6,537 nucleotides of DNA from positions 1 to 6,537 of the forward strand of contig JACQEQ010000360.1 of NCBI GenBank assembly GCA_016200445.1, written 5' to 3'. Positions within the stretch are counted from its first letter, which is position 1, and every line of letters begins with the position of its first letter. Shown here piece after piece: positions 1 to 5,906 of this stretch. The notes beneath the pieces are model-generated. The model did not search any database, was not told where the DNA came from, and saw nothing but the letters and a program-made list of their open reading frames with translations. This DNA comes from Gammaproteobacteria bacterium (GTDB lineage: Bacteria; Pseudomonadota; Gammaproteobacteria; SG8-11). Made by a program: the position numbers and the translations under genes.

Positions 1-5
1 AAACC

Positions 6-55
6 GGGGCAGCTTTATTTACGCACGAAACCACGGTAGGAAATAGATCTGTCTC
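6..55. repeat. Inverted pair of REP-like motifs at the downstream border of the long gene
   Basis: GGGGCAGCTTTATTT (6-20) and AAATAGATCTGTCTC (41-55) are imperfect inverted copies: 11 of 15 positions agree when the second is reverse-complemented. They are separated by 20 bases containing ACCACGGTAGG. They resemble the widespread GGGGACAG-TTTATTT intergenic motif of gammaproteobacteria, often found beside IS200-like transposases. The inner copy overlaps the TGA (54-56) of the long gene. The pair could fold as a hairpin at the transcript end, but lacks the usual G+C-rich stem plus U-run of a terminator. Confidence 0.5.
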
Positions 56-2417
56 ATTTTTTCTGACGACGCTTCCGGCTCGAATTGGTCCTCAGATCGA
101 GTTTTTGGGTGCGAGTGCCTTGACGTTCGGCTTCACGCATCAAGTCTGCGTAGTCGGATTGAATCACTGTCGGCCGGATAATTGATTCGCAATCGACATC
201 GCTAATTACTCCCTCACTATTGAAGGAGAGCCGAAGCACTGTCACCATCGAAACATTCGCCGCTAGGCAATTTACCTCACCATGATGTCGCATTTCATTC
301 CGCGAAGGTTCGGCACCTGCGCGGCAGAGCCATACCAGCATCGGACTGGCTCCACCAAATAAAAAACGCCGCATCGTATGCACATTCAACGTTGACTTCA
401 GGTCTATCAAAATCTCCGCAAAATTCCTCCTCTGGGTACTGCCGAAATCCCTAATTTGCGAATCGACTTGAAGCCATCGCGCCGGACGGCGTCTGTCGAG
501 CGCAATCAATATCTCCACTAGTGCGTCTGGGAACTCCTGATGCGGCGCACGAGCAGTTATCCACGTATCTCCCTCGAAATACTTATCCACGATGTCACAA
601 AAGGCGTCCAACCAAACATTATCCGCTTTCTTCAGTTGATCCCTGATGGCCATATCGAAGCGGTTACTGGTTATATAAGCGCCTAAATGATCGATTTCAT
701 CAAATAGCATTGCCTGTGGAATTCCAGCAACTTGCTGCCGAATTTGGAGGTAATGCAAAAGCTCGCCAGTTGAAGGTAGGAAACGATTTATCACGAACAG
801 GTCGTCTACCGACATCGAAATGAATGGATGCTTTCCGAGTAGCGGTTGAACCTCCGTGAATTCTTTGCACATTGCGGAGAACGGCGTGAATGCTTCAACA
901 GTAAGACCAATAGGAAGGATTATTCGAAAATGCTTTTGCTTAAGAAGACCCGCCTCGACAAATTCGTCATTGATTCGTTTGTACAGAGCAACCTCTGGCG
1001 CACCTGCTAGATAGTCCACAAAGCGCTTACACTGCATGTAAGCTTTGAGAATTAGTTCACGGATAGCGCGTTCGTGCCGGTCGAAATTGGTCGCCGGTGA
1101 GTGCATTGCCATTACACCAGCCTTGGCTTCGATGACGAACAGAACATCCTCGAGCACTATGACCAAATCCGTTTCGACCCACTGGCCAGTTGTAGGATCT
1201 TTGAAATAGACCTCCGAGTAAGTAGTTGCGCCCGTGAGCTGGCGATTGAAGATTGTAGGATATGCCCGTTCTACAAGATTCTTTTGGCGCCGATTCCATA
1301 CTTCCTTGTACGCCGGCTGGCGAACAAGCAACCCTCGTTGAATGGCACGATACGCTGCATCGCGCACGAAATGGTAGTCCGTAACGTAGTAGTGATCTCC
1401 CAGCTTAATTCCCGGCTTGATCATAGCGGGGAGCGTTCGCATCGGCGTACCCTTGAATTCGCCATCGGCAAAGAATTCTGTGTTATTACCAGGCAAATAA
1501 CAAAGATCATCCAAGATCGGTGCAGACAAATTTGTATGGCGAGATAGATTGAGGATGCCACCGTAGAAGATGTCGTTAATAGCATTCGACATCTTGGAAG
1601 CAAGGGCTGGATCACTTGTTATTAGGTTTTCAATCGCTGCGCTCGGGCTGTTCGGTAATTCACCCGTCACAGCGGCAGTCTTTTCTATACCCGTCTGTAA
1701 CACATTGACGGCTTCGCTGAAGCCGACACGCATAGAATCCGAAATTGACTGAATTCCTGCAGCGATTGCGTGAGGGTCCATGCCGTAGGAAGCCTGCAAC
1801 GCATCACGATGCGGTTCTAGAATGAACCGAAAGAATTCCCCTTCCAAGACCTGATATCTATGGCCACGAATCAGCACCCACGATGTCTTAGCGTGGAACG
1901 CCACTTCGGCGGACAATCGGTCGCGATCAGGGTTAGTGTCCCTCGCAGAACTCGCCTTGCAGTACATCATAGTCGTATTTTTTAGTTGTTCGAGACCTTG
2001 AAAGAGGTCACCAGCTTTCTGTTCGTCTAGCGGTGATGCCTCATCGGCTAGTTGTGCATGACAACTCCAAACTGCGTGGACATATTCGAGCGCAAACTGA
2101 TAGGTATGAATCAGTTCCTTCTGCATACTTCGGGAAGCCTCTTCCTTCTCGTAGGAAGAGTCTGCAAATCCCATATGCAACTGAGCCACAAGATATCCGA
2201 GCAATTGGATAGGCGGCTGCGCCAAGATTAGGTCGCGAACTCGTAGGCTCTGCTGTTCCATTTCCTCACGTAAACCGTCGGCAGCCTTGAGCAAATACTC
2301 GTGCCGATCTTTCCCCGAATCGACCAGTGCCTCGGTCCAAAGCTTTTCAGCCGGCGAGGTCTTAACGATTTTCTTTTGGTTGCGACTTCGAAGCCGCATA
2401 CGCTGGCTCTTTCGCAT
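54..2417 (-). CDS. Large uncharacterised protein with a PD-(D/E)XK nuclease-like core
   Basis: I do not recognise a named family. From the preferred ATG at 2417 (AGGTGA 5 bases upstream) it has 787 residues; an in-frame ATG at 2468 would add 17. The N-terminus (1-20) is strongly basic, followed by about 380 mostly helical-looking residues without a known motif. In the middle, E402 (YSEVYF), then D417 in ETDLVIVLEDVLFVIEAKAG with E430 and K432 (ExK codons 1122-1130), then a helix with Q462 in AYMQCKRFVDYL, together match the PD-(D/E)XK fold: acidic residue, D, ExK, Q. The Lys-Gln-rich segment and the following strand FRIILPIGLTVEAF fit the rest of such a core. The C-terminus is a basic tail (SSRKRRQKK). 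No membrane segments, Walker motifs or zinc-binding cysteine cluster were seen. A DNA- or RNA-cleaving defence role is plausible but inferred. Lower G+C and flanking repeats suggest acquisition. Confidence 0.75.
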   Translation of the reverse strand: MRKSQRMRLRSRNQKKIVKTSPAEKLWTEALVDSGKDRHEYLLKAADGLREEMEQQSLRVRDLILAQPPIQLLGYLVAQLHMGFADSSYEKEEASRSMQKELIHTYQFALEYVHAVWSCHAQLADEASPLDEQKAGDLFQGLEQLKNTTMMYCKASSARDTNPDRDRLSAEVAFHAKTSWVLIRGHRYQVLEGEFFRFILEPHRDALQASYGMDPHAIAAGIQSISDSMRVGFSEAVNVLQTGIEKTAAVTGELPNSPSAAIENLITSDPALASKMSNAINDIFYGGILNLSRHTNLSAPILDDLCYLPGNNTEFFADGEFKGTPMRTLPAMIKPGIKLGDHYYVTDYHFVRDAAYRAIQRGLLVRQPAYKEVWNRRQKNLVERAYPTIFNRQLTGATTYSEVYFKDPTTGQWVETDLVIVLEDVLFVIEAKAGVMAMHSPATNFDRHERAIRELILKAYMQCKRFVDYLAGAPEVALYKRINDEFVEAGLLKQKHFRIILPIGLTVEAFTPFSAMCKEFTEVQPLLGKHPFISMSVDDLFVINRFLPSTGELLHYLQIRQQVAGIPQAMLFDEIDHLGAYITSNRFDMAIRDQLKKADNVWLDAFCDIVDKYFEGDTWITARAPHQEFPDALVEILIALDRRRPARWLQVDSQIRDFGSTQRRNFAEILIDLKSTLNVHTMRRFLFGGASPMLVWLCRAGAEPSRNEMRHHGEVNCLAANVSMVTVLRLSFNSEGVISDVDCESIIRPTVIQSDYADLMREAERQGTRTQKLDLRTNSSRKRRQKK

Positions 2418-2422
2418 ACTCG

Positions 2423-2428
2423 TCACCT
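2423..2428 (-). promoter_or_regulatory. Shine-Dalgarno site that decides the start of the long gene
   Basis: The minus strand reads AGGTGA, matching the end of the AGGAGGTGA consensus, with 5 bases before the ATG at 2417. The in-frame ATG 51 bases upstream (2468) has no purine-rich site before it and abuts repeat-like DNA. This favours 2417 as the true start. Confidence 0.6.
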
Positions 2429-2478
2429 GCCTCGGTAGTATTTTTTGGAGCGAACCTGGTCGCAGCATTCAAGCGACC

Positions 2479-2515
2479 GGGGCCAGGTCTGAACAAAGGG
2501 GACGCTTCTAATTAA
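2479..2515. repeat. Degenerate REP-like repeat pair at the upstream border of the long gene
   Basis: Two GGGG-led units lie side by side on the plus strand: GGGGCCAGGTCT (2479-2490) and GGGGACGCTTCTAATTAA (2498-2515). From memory, both resemble the GGGGTCAGGTCT and GGGGACAG(A/T)TTTATTT type of short intergenic motif common in gammaproteobacteria, often near REP-associated (IS200-like) transposases. The second unit is also similar to the motif at 6-20 on the far side of the long gene. The copies are divergent, and the assignment is by pattern only. Confidence 0.45.
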
Positions 2516-2530
2516 TCAACACGGCGCCAG

Positions 2531-2543
2531 CCAGGTAGCCTGG
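2531..2543. repeat. Small inverted repeat downstream of qmcA
   Basis: CCAGG-TAG-CCTGG forms a perfect 5-bp stem with a 3-base loop, within a GC-rich stretch between the qmcA-like gene and the long nuclease-like gene. No U-run follows on the minus strand, so it is at best a weak terminator or RNA-processing hairpin for the nfeD-qmcA transcript. Confidence 0.35.
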
Positions 2544-2608
2544 GTTAGCCGCCTTGCGAGCCGATCAACCATCGCATCAAACTAACACCTACAAAATATT
2601 AAGTGTCT

Positions 2609-3517
2609 TTACTTGGCGCTTTTCATGATGCTCATCGCAGCGGCCACCATCGAACCCATATCCGCCAGGTTGCCCGGTAATATCAGCGTGTTGCCTTGCT
2701 TGGCGACGCCGGCAAACGCTTCGACGTATTTCTCGGCTACTTTGAGGTTTACGGCGTCCATGCCGCCGGGGGATTGAATTGCTTGCGCGACCATCAGGAT
2801 GGATTTGGCGGTGGCATCGGCAACCGCCTTGAGCGCTTCGGCTTCGCCTTGGGCGTTGTTGATGGCTGCTTGTTTTTCGCCTTCGGAGCGCTGGATAAAA
2901 GCTTCACGTTCGCCGGTGGCGATGTTGATCTGTTCTTGCTTGCGACCTTCGGAGGCGGCGATGAGCGCGCGCTTTTCACGTTCGGCGGTTATTTGCGCTT
3001 GCATGGCGTGGAGAATTTCTTTGGGCGGCGTCAGATCTTTAATCTCGTAACGCAACACTTTGACGCCCCAGTTCGCGGCGGCTTCGTCCAATGCGCTCAC
3101 CACCGAGCTGTTGATGTGGGCGCGCTCTTCGAAGGTTTTATCCAGTTCCATTTTGCCGATGGCGGAACGTAACGTGGTTTGCGCAAGCTGGGTAATGGCC
3201 ATGATGTAGTTGCTGGTGCCGTACGACGCGAGCTTGGGATCGGTGACTTGGAAATACAGCACGCCATCCACCTGCAACTGGGTGTTGTCTTTGGTGATGC
3301 AAATTTGGCTGGGCACATCCAGCGGTACTTCCTTGAGCATGTGGCGGTAAGCAATACGGTCAATAAATGGCACTACAATAGTCAAGCCCGGCGCAAGCGT
3401 CGCATGGTAGCGCCCCAGGCGTTCCACCACCCACGCGTGTTGTTGCGGTACGACTTTCACCGATTTGATAATAAAGACGATGGCTGCAAACAGTATAAAT
3501 CCGGCGATTTCAAACAT
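2609..3517 (-). CDS. qmcA: SPFH/stomatin-like membrane protein, QmcA type
   Basis: This is a membrane-anchored SPFH (Band 7) protein of the E. coli QmcA class. Such proteins oligomerise at the inner membrane and are linked to membrane microdomains and to control of FtsH-type proteolysis. Of its 302 residues (E. coli QmcA is about 305), 2-20 form a single N-terminal membrane anchor. The SPFH domain covers about 21-165, with VVPQQHAWVVERLGRY (22-37), LAPGL...VPFIDRIAYR (41-58) and DVPSQ..ITKDN (67-78) as family hallmarks. A charged, Ala/Glu/Lys/Gln-rich coiled coil spans about 170-240, with repeated SEG/TGE/QGEAEA motifs. A short glycine/methionine-containing tail follows. Overlap of function with the preceding NfeD-family protein is expected, since these families typically pair. 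The order here (nfeD first) is opposite to the qmcA-ybbJ order I recall for E. coli. No clear terminator follows. Confidence 0.93.
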   Translation of the reverse strand: MFEIAGFILFAAIVFIIKSVKVVPQQHAWVVERLGRYHATLAPGLTIVVPFIDRIAYRHMLKEVPLDVPSQICITKDNTQLQVDGVLYFQVTDPKLASYGTSNYIMAITQLAQTTLRSAIGKMELDKTFEERAHINSSVVSALDEAAANWGVKVLRYEIKDLTPPKEILHAMQAQITAEREKRALIAASEGRKQEQINIATGEREAFIQRSEGEKQAAINNAQGEAEALKAVADATAKSILMVAQAIQSPGGMDAVNLKVAEKYVEAFAGVAKQGNTLILPGNLADMGSMVAAAMSIMKSAK

Positions 3518-3525
3518 GTTTAGAG

Positions 3526-3531
3526 TCCTCT
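3526..3531 (-). promoter_or_regulatory. Shine-Dalgarno site of the qmcA-like gene
   Basis: The minus strand reads AGAGGA, with 8 bases before the ATG at 3517. It lies inside the 23-base gap after the nfeD-family stop and supports that ATG as the start. Confidence 0.75.
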
Positions 3532-3540
3532 TCTGGCGGG

Positions 3541-3963
3541 TCAGTGGTGTGGATTATGATGGCTCAAGATGAGAGTCGAGCCGCGCATGGCGTGAATAAA
3601 TAATGGTTGATCGCGTGGCGTGTCGGCCGCTTCGAGTTCGGCATCCCACTCGGCGCCGCGGTAGAACACCCGCAATGTGCCGCCTTCGTGCCATTGCAGC
3701 ACACGCACCAGCTGGCCAATGTTGAGATTCTGGTTTTCAAGCGGTTCGGGCCGTATAAATTTTGACCGGCGCAGGATCACTGTGCCGATGATGCCCACCA
3801 CCGCGCACAGCGTAATTTGCATCGACGGCGGCACATCAAAGAGCGCCGCGACACCGCCGCTTGCCAGTGCAAGCGCTAGCACCAACAGATAGAACGTGCC
3901 GGTTGCCATTTCCGCTGCGAGCAAAAGAAACGCCAGCAGGAACCAAAGGATATAAGCCGCCAT
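3541..3963 (-). CDS. NfeD-family membrane protein (YbbJ-like)
   Basis: This is a short NfeD-type protein, a family that sits beside SPFH/stomatin-like genes and is thought to act with them in membrane quality control or membrane organisation. The 140 residues begin with a hydrophobic hairpin (about 4-17 and 24-42) and a third hydrophobic segment (about 48-64). An Arg-Arg-Ser-Lys stop-transfer cluster follows, then a soluble C-terminal part of about 75 residues expected to form the family's OB fold. The NIGQ..RV (81-88) and YRGAEWDAEL (101-110) blocks are typical of the YbbJ/NfeD1b class. There is no N-terminal ClpP-like protease domain, unlike long NfeD proteins. The tail ends in a small histidine-rich stretch. 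The start is set by a perfect TAAGGAG. The stop lies 23 bases before the SPFH gene, so the two form an operon. The exact biochemical role is unknown. Confidence 0.9.
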   Translation of the reverse strand: MAAYILWFLLAFLLLAAEMATGTFYLLVLALALASGGVAALFDVPPSMQITLCAVVGIIGTVILRRSKFIRPEPLENQNLNIGQLVRVLQWHEGGTLRVFYRGAEWDAELEAADTPRDQPLFIHAMRGSTLILSHHNPHH

Positions 3964-4179
3964 GTGATCTCCTTACGGGGTTAGGCTGGCAACGAAAGTT
4001 CGACTGACAATTCGCAAACACCAGAATCCAGAATAGTGCTGGGTGCAATTCAAACCCATGTCTGCTGTATCCTCGTACAGCCCTGACCAACAAGTCCAGT
4101 GCGACGATGATCTCGTCTCGGCCGGATAGTCCATGGATGTGCTGCGCTGCCGGAAAGGCGCCTTGACAAGACAATTTTG
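3964..4179. other. Intergenic region between ftsX and the nfeD-family gene
   Basis: These 216 bases separate the fts cluster from the membrane-protein pair, and rpoH, common here in relatives, is absent. A minus-strand frame stays open through the region but continues out of frame into both neighbouring genes and shows no recognisable family. A small inverted repeat GACGA-N5-TCGTC is at 4103-4117. No strong sigma70 pair was found for the downstream operon; the best candidates match only 3 of 6 positions at -10. The region could hold a promoter of another type, or nfeD-qmcA could be reached by read-through. Confidence 0.5.
3969..3975 (-). promoter_or_regulatory. Shine-Dalgarno site of the nfeD-family gene
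   Basis: On the minus strand this reads TAAGGAG, fully complementary to the 16S rRNA tail, with 5 bases to the ATG at 3963. It fixes the start of the 140-residue product and indicates strong independent initiation after the gap that follows ftsX. Confidence 0.85.
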
Positions 4180-4181
4180 TC
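4170..4181. repeat. 12-bp palindrome over the ftsX stop codon
   Basis: A perfect inverted repeat GACAA-TT-TTGTC overlaps the ftsX TGA (4180-4182). A further GACAA just outside it (part of TGACAA at 4164-4169) could pair with the same TTGTC arm in an alternative fold. Next to it lies a 10-bp palindrome AAGGCGCCTT (4155-4164). No U-run follows on the transcribed strand, so this is not a canonical intrinsic terminator. It could be a processing or weak termination structure at the end of ftsYEX, or chance. Confidence 0.4.
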
Positions 4182-5238
4182 ACGCAACGCCCGGTTCGAT
4201 GGCGCGTAAATGGCGGCTGACCGACAGCCATGAGCCCGTCAAGCCCAGGCCAATACCCGCCGCGAGTAACAGCGCAGAAAGTTCAAAGCCCAGTCCGTGC
4301 AATTCGAAGTTGCTGCTGTAGGAAAGCGCGACCGCGTGCACCGGGTCATGCAATGCCCACAACACCGTGCTGACGACGCCAATAGCGAACAGGCCGCCAG
4401 TCAGGCCGTAGCAAAATCCGCTATACAAAAACGGGCGGCGCACAAAACCGTCCGAAGCGCCGATGAGTTTGGTGACTTTGATTTCTTGGGTGCGGTTCTG
4501 CACCGCCAGGCGGATGGTGTTGCCGACCACGACCAAGGCCGCGATCAGCAGCAAGGCGCCGATCACTAAAATCGCGCGTTGGCCGACGGCGATCAGTCCA
4601 TGCAGGCGTTGCAGCCATTGCATGTCCCACTGCGCCACATCCACGGCCGGATTGGTTTGCAGCGTCTGCACTAAGCGTTGCACCGCGTCGGGTTTAACTT
4701 GCGCGTCTTTGGGATGGACCACCAACACCGGTGGCAAGGGGTTTTCACCGAGCAACGCGAGCGCATCGCCGAGGCCGGAGTAACGTTGAAAATCTTCCAG
4801 TGCGCGTGCTTTCGAAATGTAATCCACCTTGCCGATGTCGGGTTGTGTGCGCAATTGTTCGGCAAGCTTCAGTGCCTGTGTTTCCGTGGTGCTGGTTTTC
4901 AGATACAGCGAGATTTGCGCTGCGCCGTCCCAACGCGCGGTCACTTGCTGCACGTTTTGCAACAGCACAAACAGCACGGCCGGAAACGCCAGCGCGATCC
5001 CCAGCGCCACACACGTCAGCGCGGTGGTGTAGGGCATGCGGCGAAATTGCGCGAGCGTACCGAGCACGGCCCAGCGATGTGCCGCCGCATAGGCGCGCCA
5101 TTGCGCCCGAAACGTAGTGCCACGTGTTGAATTAACGTTGCTGCGAATTTCAGGCGTGTTTAAATCCAGCGGTTTGCTGGGATTCACATCGCGTGCGCCG
5201 GAGCGCGGACGCGGTTTGCGCGGTGGATCGGACGGCAT
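4180..5238 (-). CDS. ftsX: Cell division protein FtsX (permease-like subunit)
   Basis: FtsX is the integral inner-membrane partner of FtsE. Its periplasmic loop recruits and activates amidase activators (EnvC in E. coli) at the septum. The 352 residues equal the E. coli length. Layout: a basic, proline-rich cytoplasmic N-terminus (about 1-70), membrane segment 1 (about 73-97), a periplasmic domain (about 98-223, including the FtsX-typical ENPLPP at 165-170), then membrane segments 2 (about 224-247), 3 (about 276-302) and 4 (about 325-346). The cytoplasmic loop has the conserved LIGASDGFVRRPFLYSG (258-274). The start ATG lies 2 bases after the ftsE TGA without an obvious Shine-Dalgarno, so translation is probably coupled to ftsE. 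The stop codon sits in a small palindrome. Identification is secure. The first 40 residues are poorly constrained, so the exact start is slightly less certain. Confidence 0.96.
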   Translation of the reverse strand: MPSDPPRKPRPRSGARDVNPSKPLDLNTPEIRSNVNSTRGTTFRAQWRAYAAAHRWAVLGTLAQFRRMPYTTALTCVALGIALAFPAVLFVLLQNVQQVTARWDGAAQISLYLKTSTTETQALKLAEQLRTQPDIGKVDYISKARALEDFQRYSGLGDALALLGENPLPPVLVVHPKDAQVKPDAVQRLVQTLQTNPAVDVAQWDMQWLQRLHGLIAVGQRAILVIGALLLIAALVVVGNTIRLAVQNRTQEIKVTKLIGASDGFVRRPFLYSGFCYGLTGGLFAIGVVSTVLWALHDPVHAVALSYSSNFELHGLGFELSALLLAAGIGLGLTGSWLSVSRHLRAIEPGVA

Positions 5239-5240
5239 GG

Positions 5241-5906
5241 TCAGTGATTCGTATCTGCGTCCAAGCGTCCTTGCTTGAGGATTAATCGGCGATGGCGTTT
5301 GCGGGCGATCAGTTCGATGTCGTGCGTCGCCACTAACACGGTGGTGCCGACTTGATTGAATTCTTCGAACAGCCGCATGATTTCACGCGCCAGTTCCGGG
5401 TCGAGGTTGCCGGTCGGTTCGTCGGCGAGCAATAGCGCGGGTCGATTCACCACGGCGCGCGCGATGCCGACCCGTTGTTGTTCGCCGGTCGACAGCGTGA
5501 CCGGAAAGAACGATTCCTTACCGAGCAGGCCGACTTTATCCAGCGCCGCACGCACCCGGCGTGCAATTTCTTCGCCGCGAAAGCCTTCGATCACCAGCGG
5601 CAAGGCCACATTGTCGAACACGCTACGGTCGTGCAGCAGGTTGTGATCTTGAAACACAATGCCCAGGTTGCGCCTAAATGCCGGAACCCGGCTGCGCCGA
5701 ATGCGATTGAGATTCTCGCCGTTGACCACCACCTGCCCGGTGGTGCTGCGTTCGATGGCAGCCACCAGTTTTAGCAGCGTGCTCTTGCCCGCGCCGGAGT
5801 GGCCGGTTAAAAACGCCAGCTCGCCTTTGTTCAAGGTAAACGACACGTCATTGAGAGCGTCGTGGCCCGTGGGGAAGCGGAGCGTGACATTGCTGAATTG
5901 AATCAT
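5241..5906 (-). CDS. ftsE: Cell division ATP-binding protein FtsE
   Basis: FtsE is the cytoplasmic ATPase of the FtsEX complex. It uses ATP to drive conformational change in FtsX, which regulates septal peptidoglycan hydrolases and divisome activity, rather than transporting a solute. The 221 residues contain a full ABC domain: Walker A GHSGAGKST (residues 35-43, K41), Q-loop Q86 in VFQDHNLL, signature LSTGEQQR (138-145), Walker B LLLADEP with catalytic E163, D-loop NLD (167-169) and H-loop H195. Length and the PTGNLDP/VATHD segments match the E. coli protein closely. One oddity is the signature, where the first glycine of the usual LSGGEQQR is threonine (codon ACC). The start is the ATG inside the ATGA overlap with the ftsY stop. 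No clear Shine-Dalgarno precedes it, consistent with coupled translation. ftsX starts 2 bases after its TGA. Confidence 0.97.
   Translation of the reverse strand: MIQFSNVTLRFPTGHDALNDVSFTLNKGELAFLTGHSGAGKSTLLKLVAAIERSTTGQVVVNGENLNRIRRSRVPAFRRNLGIVFQDHNLLHDRSVFDNVALPLVIEGFRGEEIARRVRAALDKVGLLGKESFFPVTLSTGEQQRVGIARAVVNRPALLLADEPTGNLDPELAREIMRLFEEFNQVGTTVLVATHDIELIARKRHRRLILKQGRLDADTNH

Noticed and set aside
2545..2577. A 10-codon minus-strand mini-ORF (product MRWLIGSQGG) between qmcA and the long gene
   Set aside because: Too short to support by itself; there is only a weak purine stretch upstream, and no leader-peptide features such as regulatory codon runs plus a terminator hairpin.
4163..4168. 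Perfect TTGACA on the plus strand as a possible -35 box
   Set aside because: No acceptable -10 hexamer lies 16-18 bases downstream, and no plus-strand gene follows.
3836..4231. A 131-codon minus-strand open frame spanning the ftsX-nfeD gap
   Set aside because: Both ends lie out of frame within confidently identified genes, it has no Shine-Dalgarno, and its composition (many Arg, Cys, His) is that of a shadow frame. No family is recognisable.
4678..5130. Long plus-strand open frames opposite ftsX (also opposite ftsE and qmcA)
   Set aside because: They are antisense shadows of G+C-rich genes, without ribosome-binding sites or recognisable domains.
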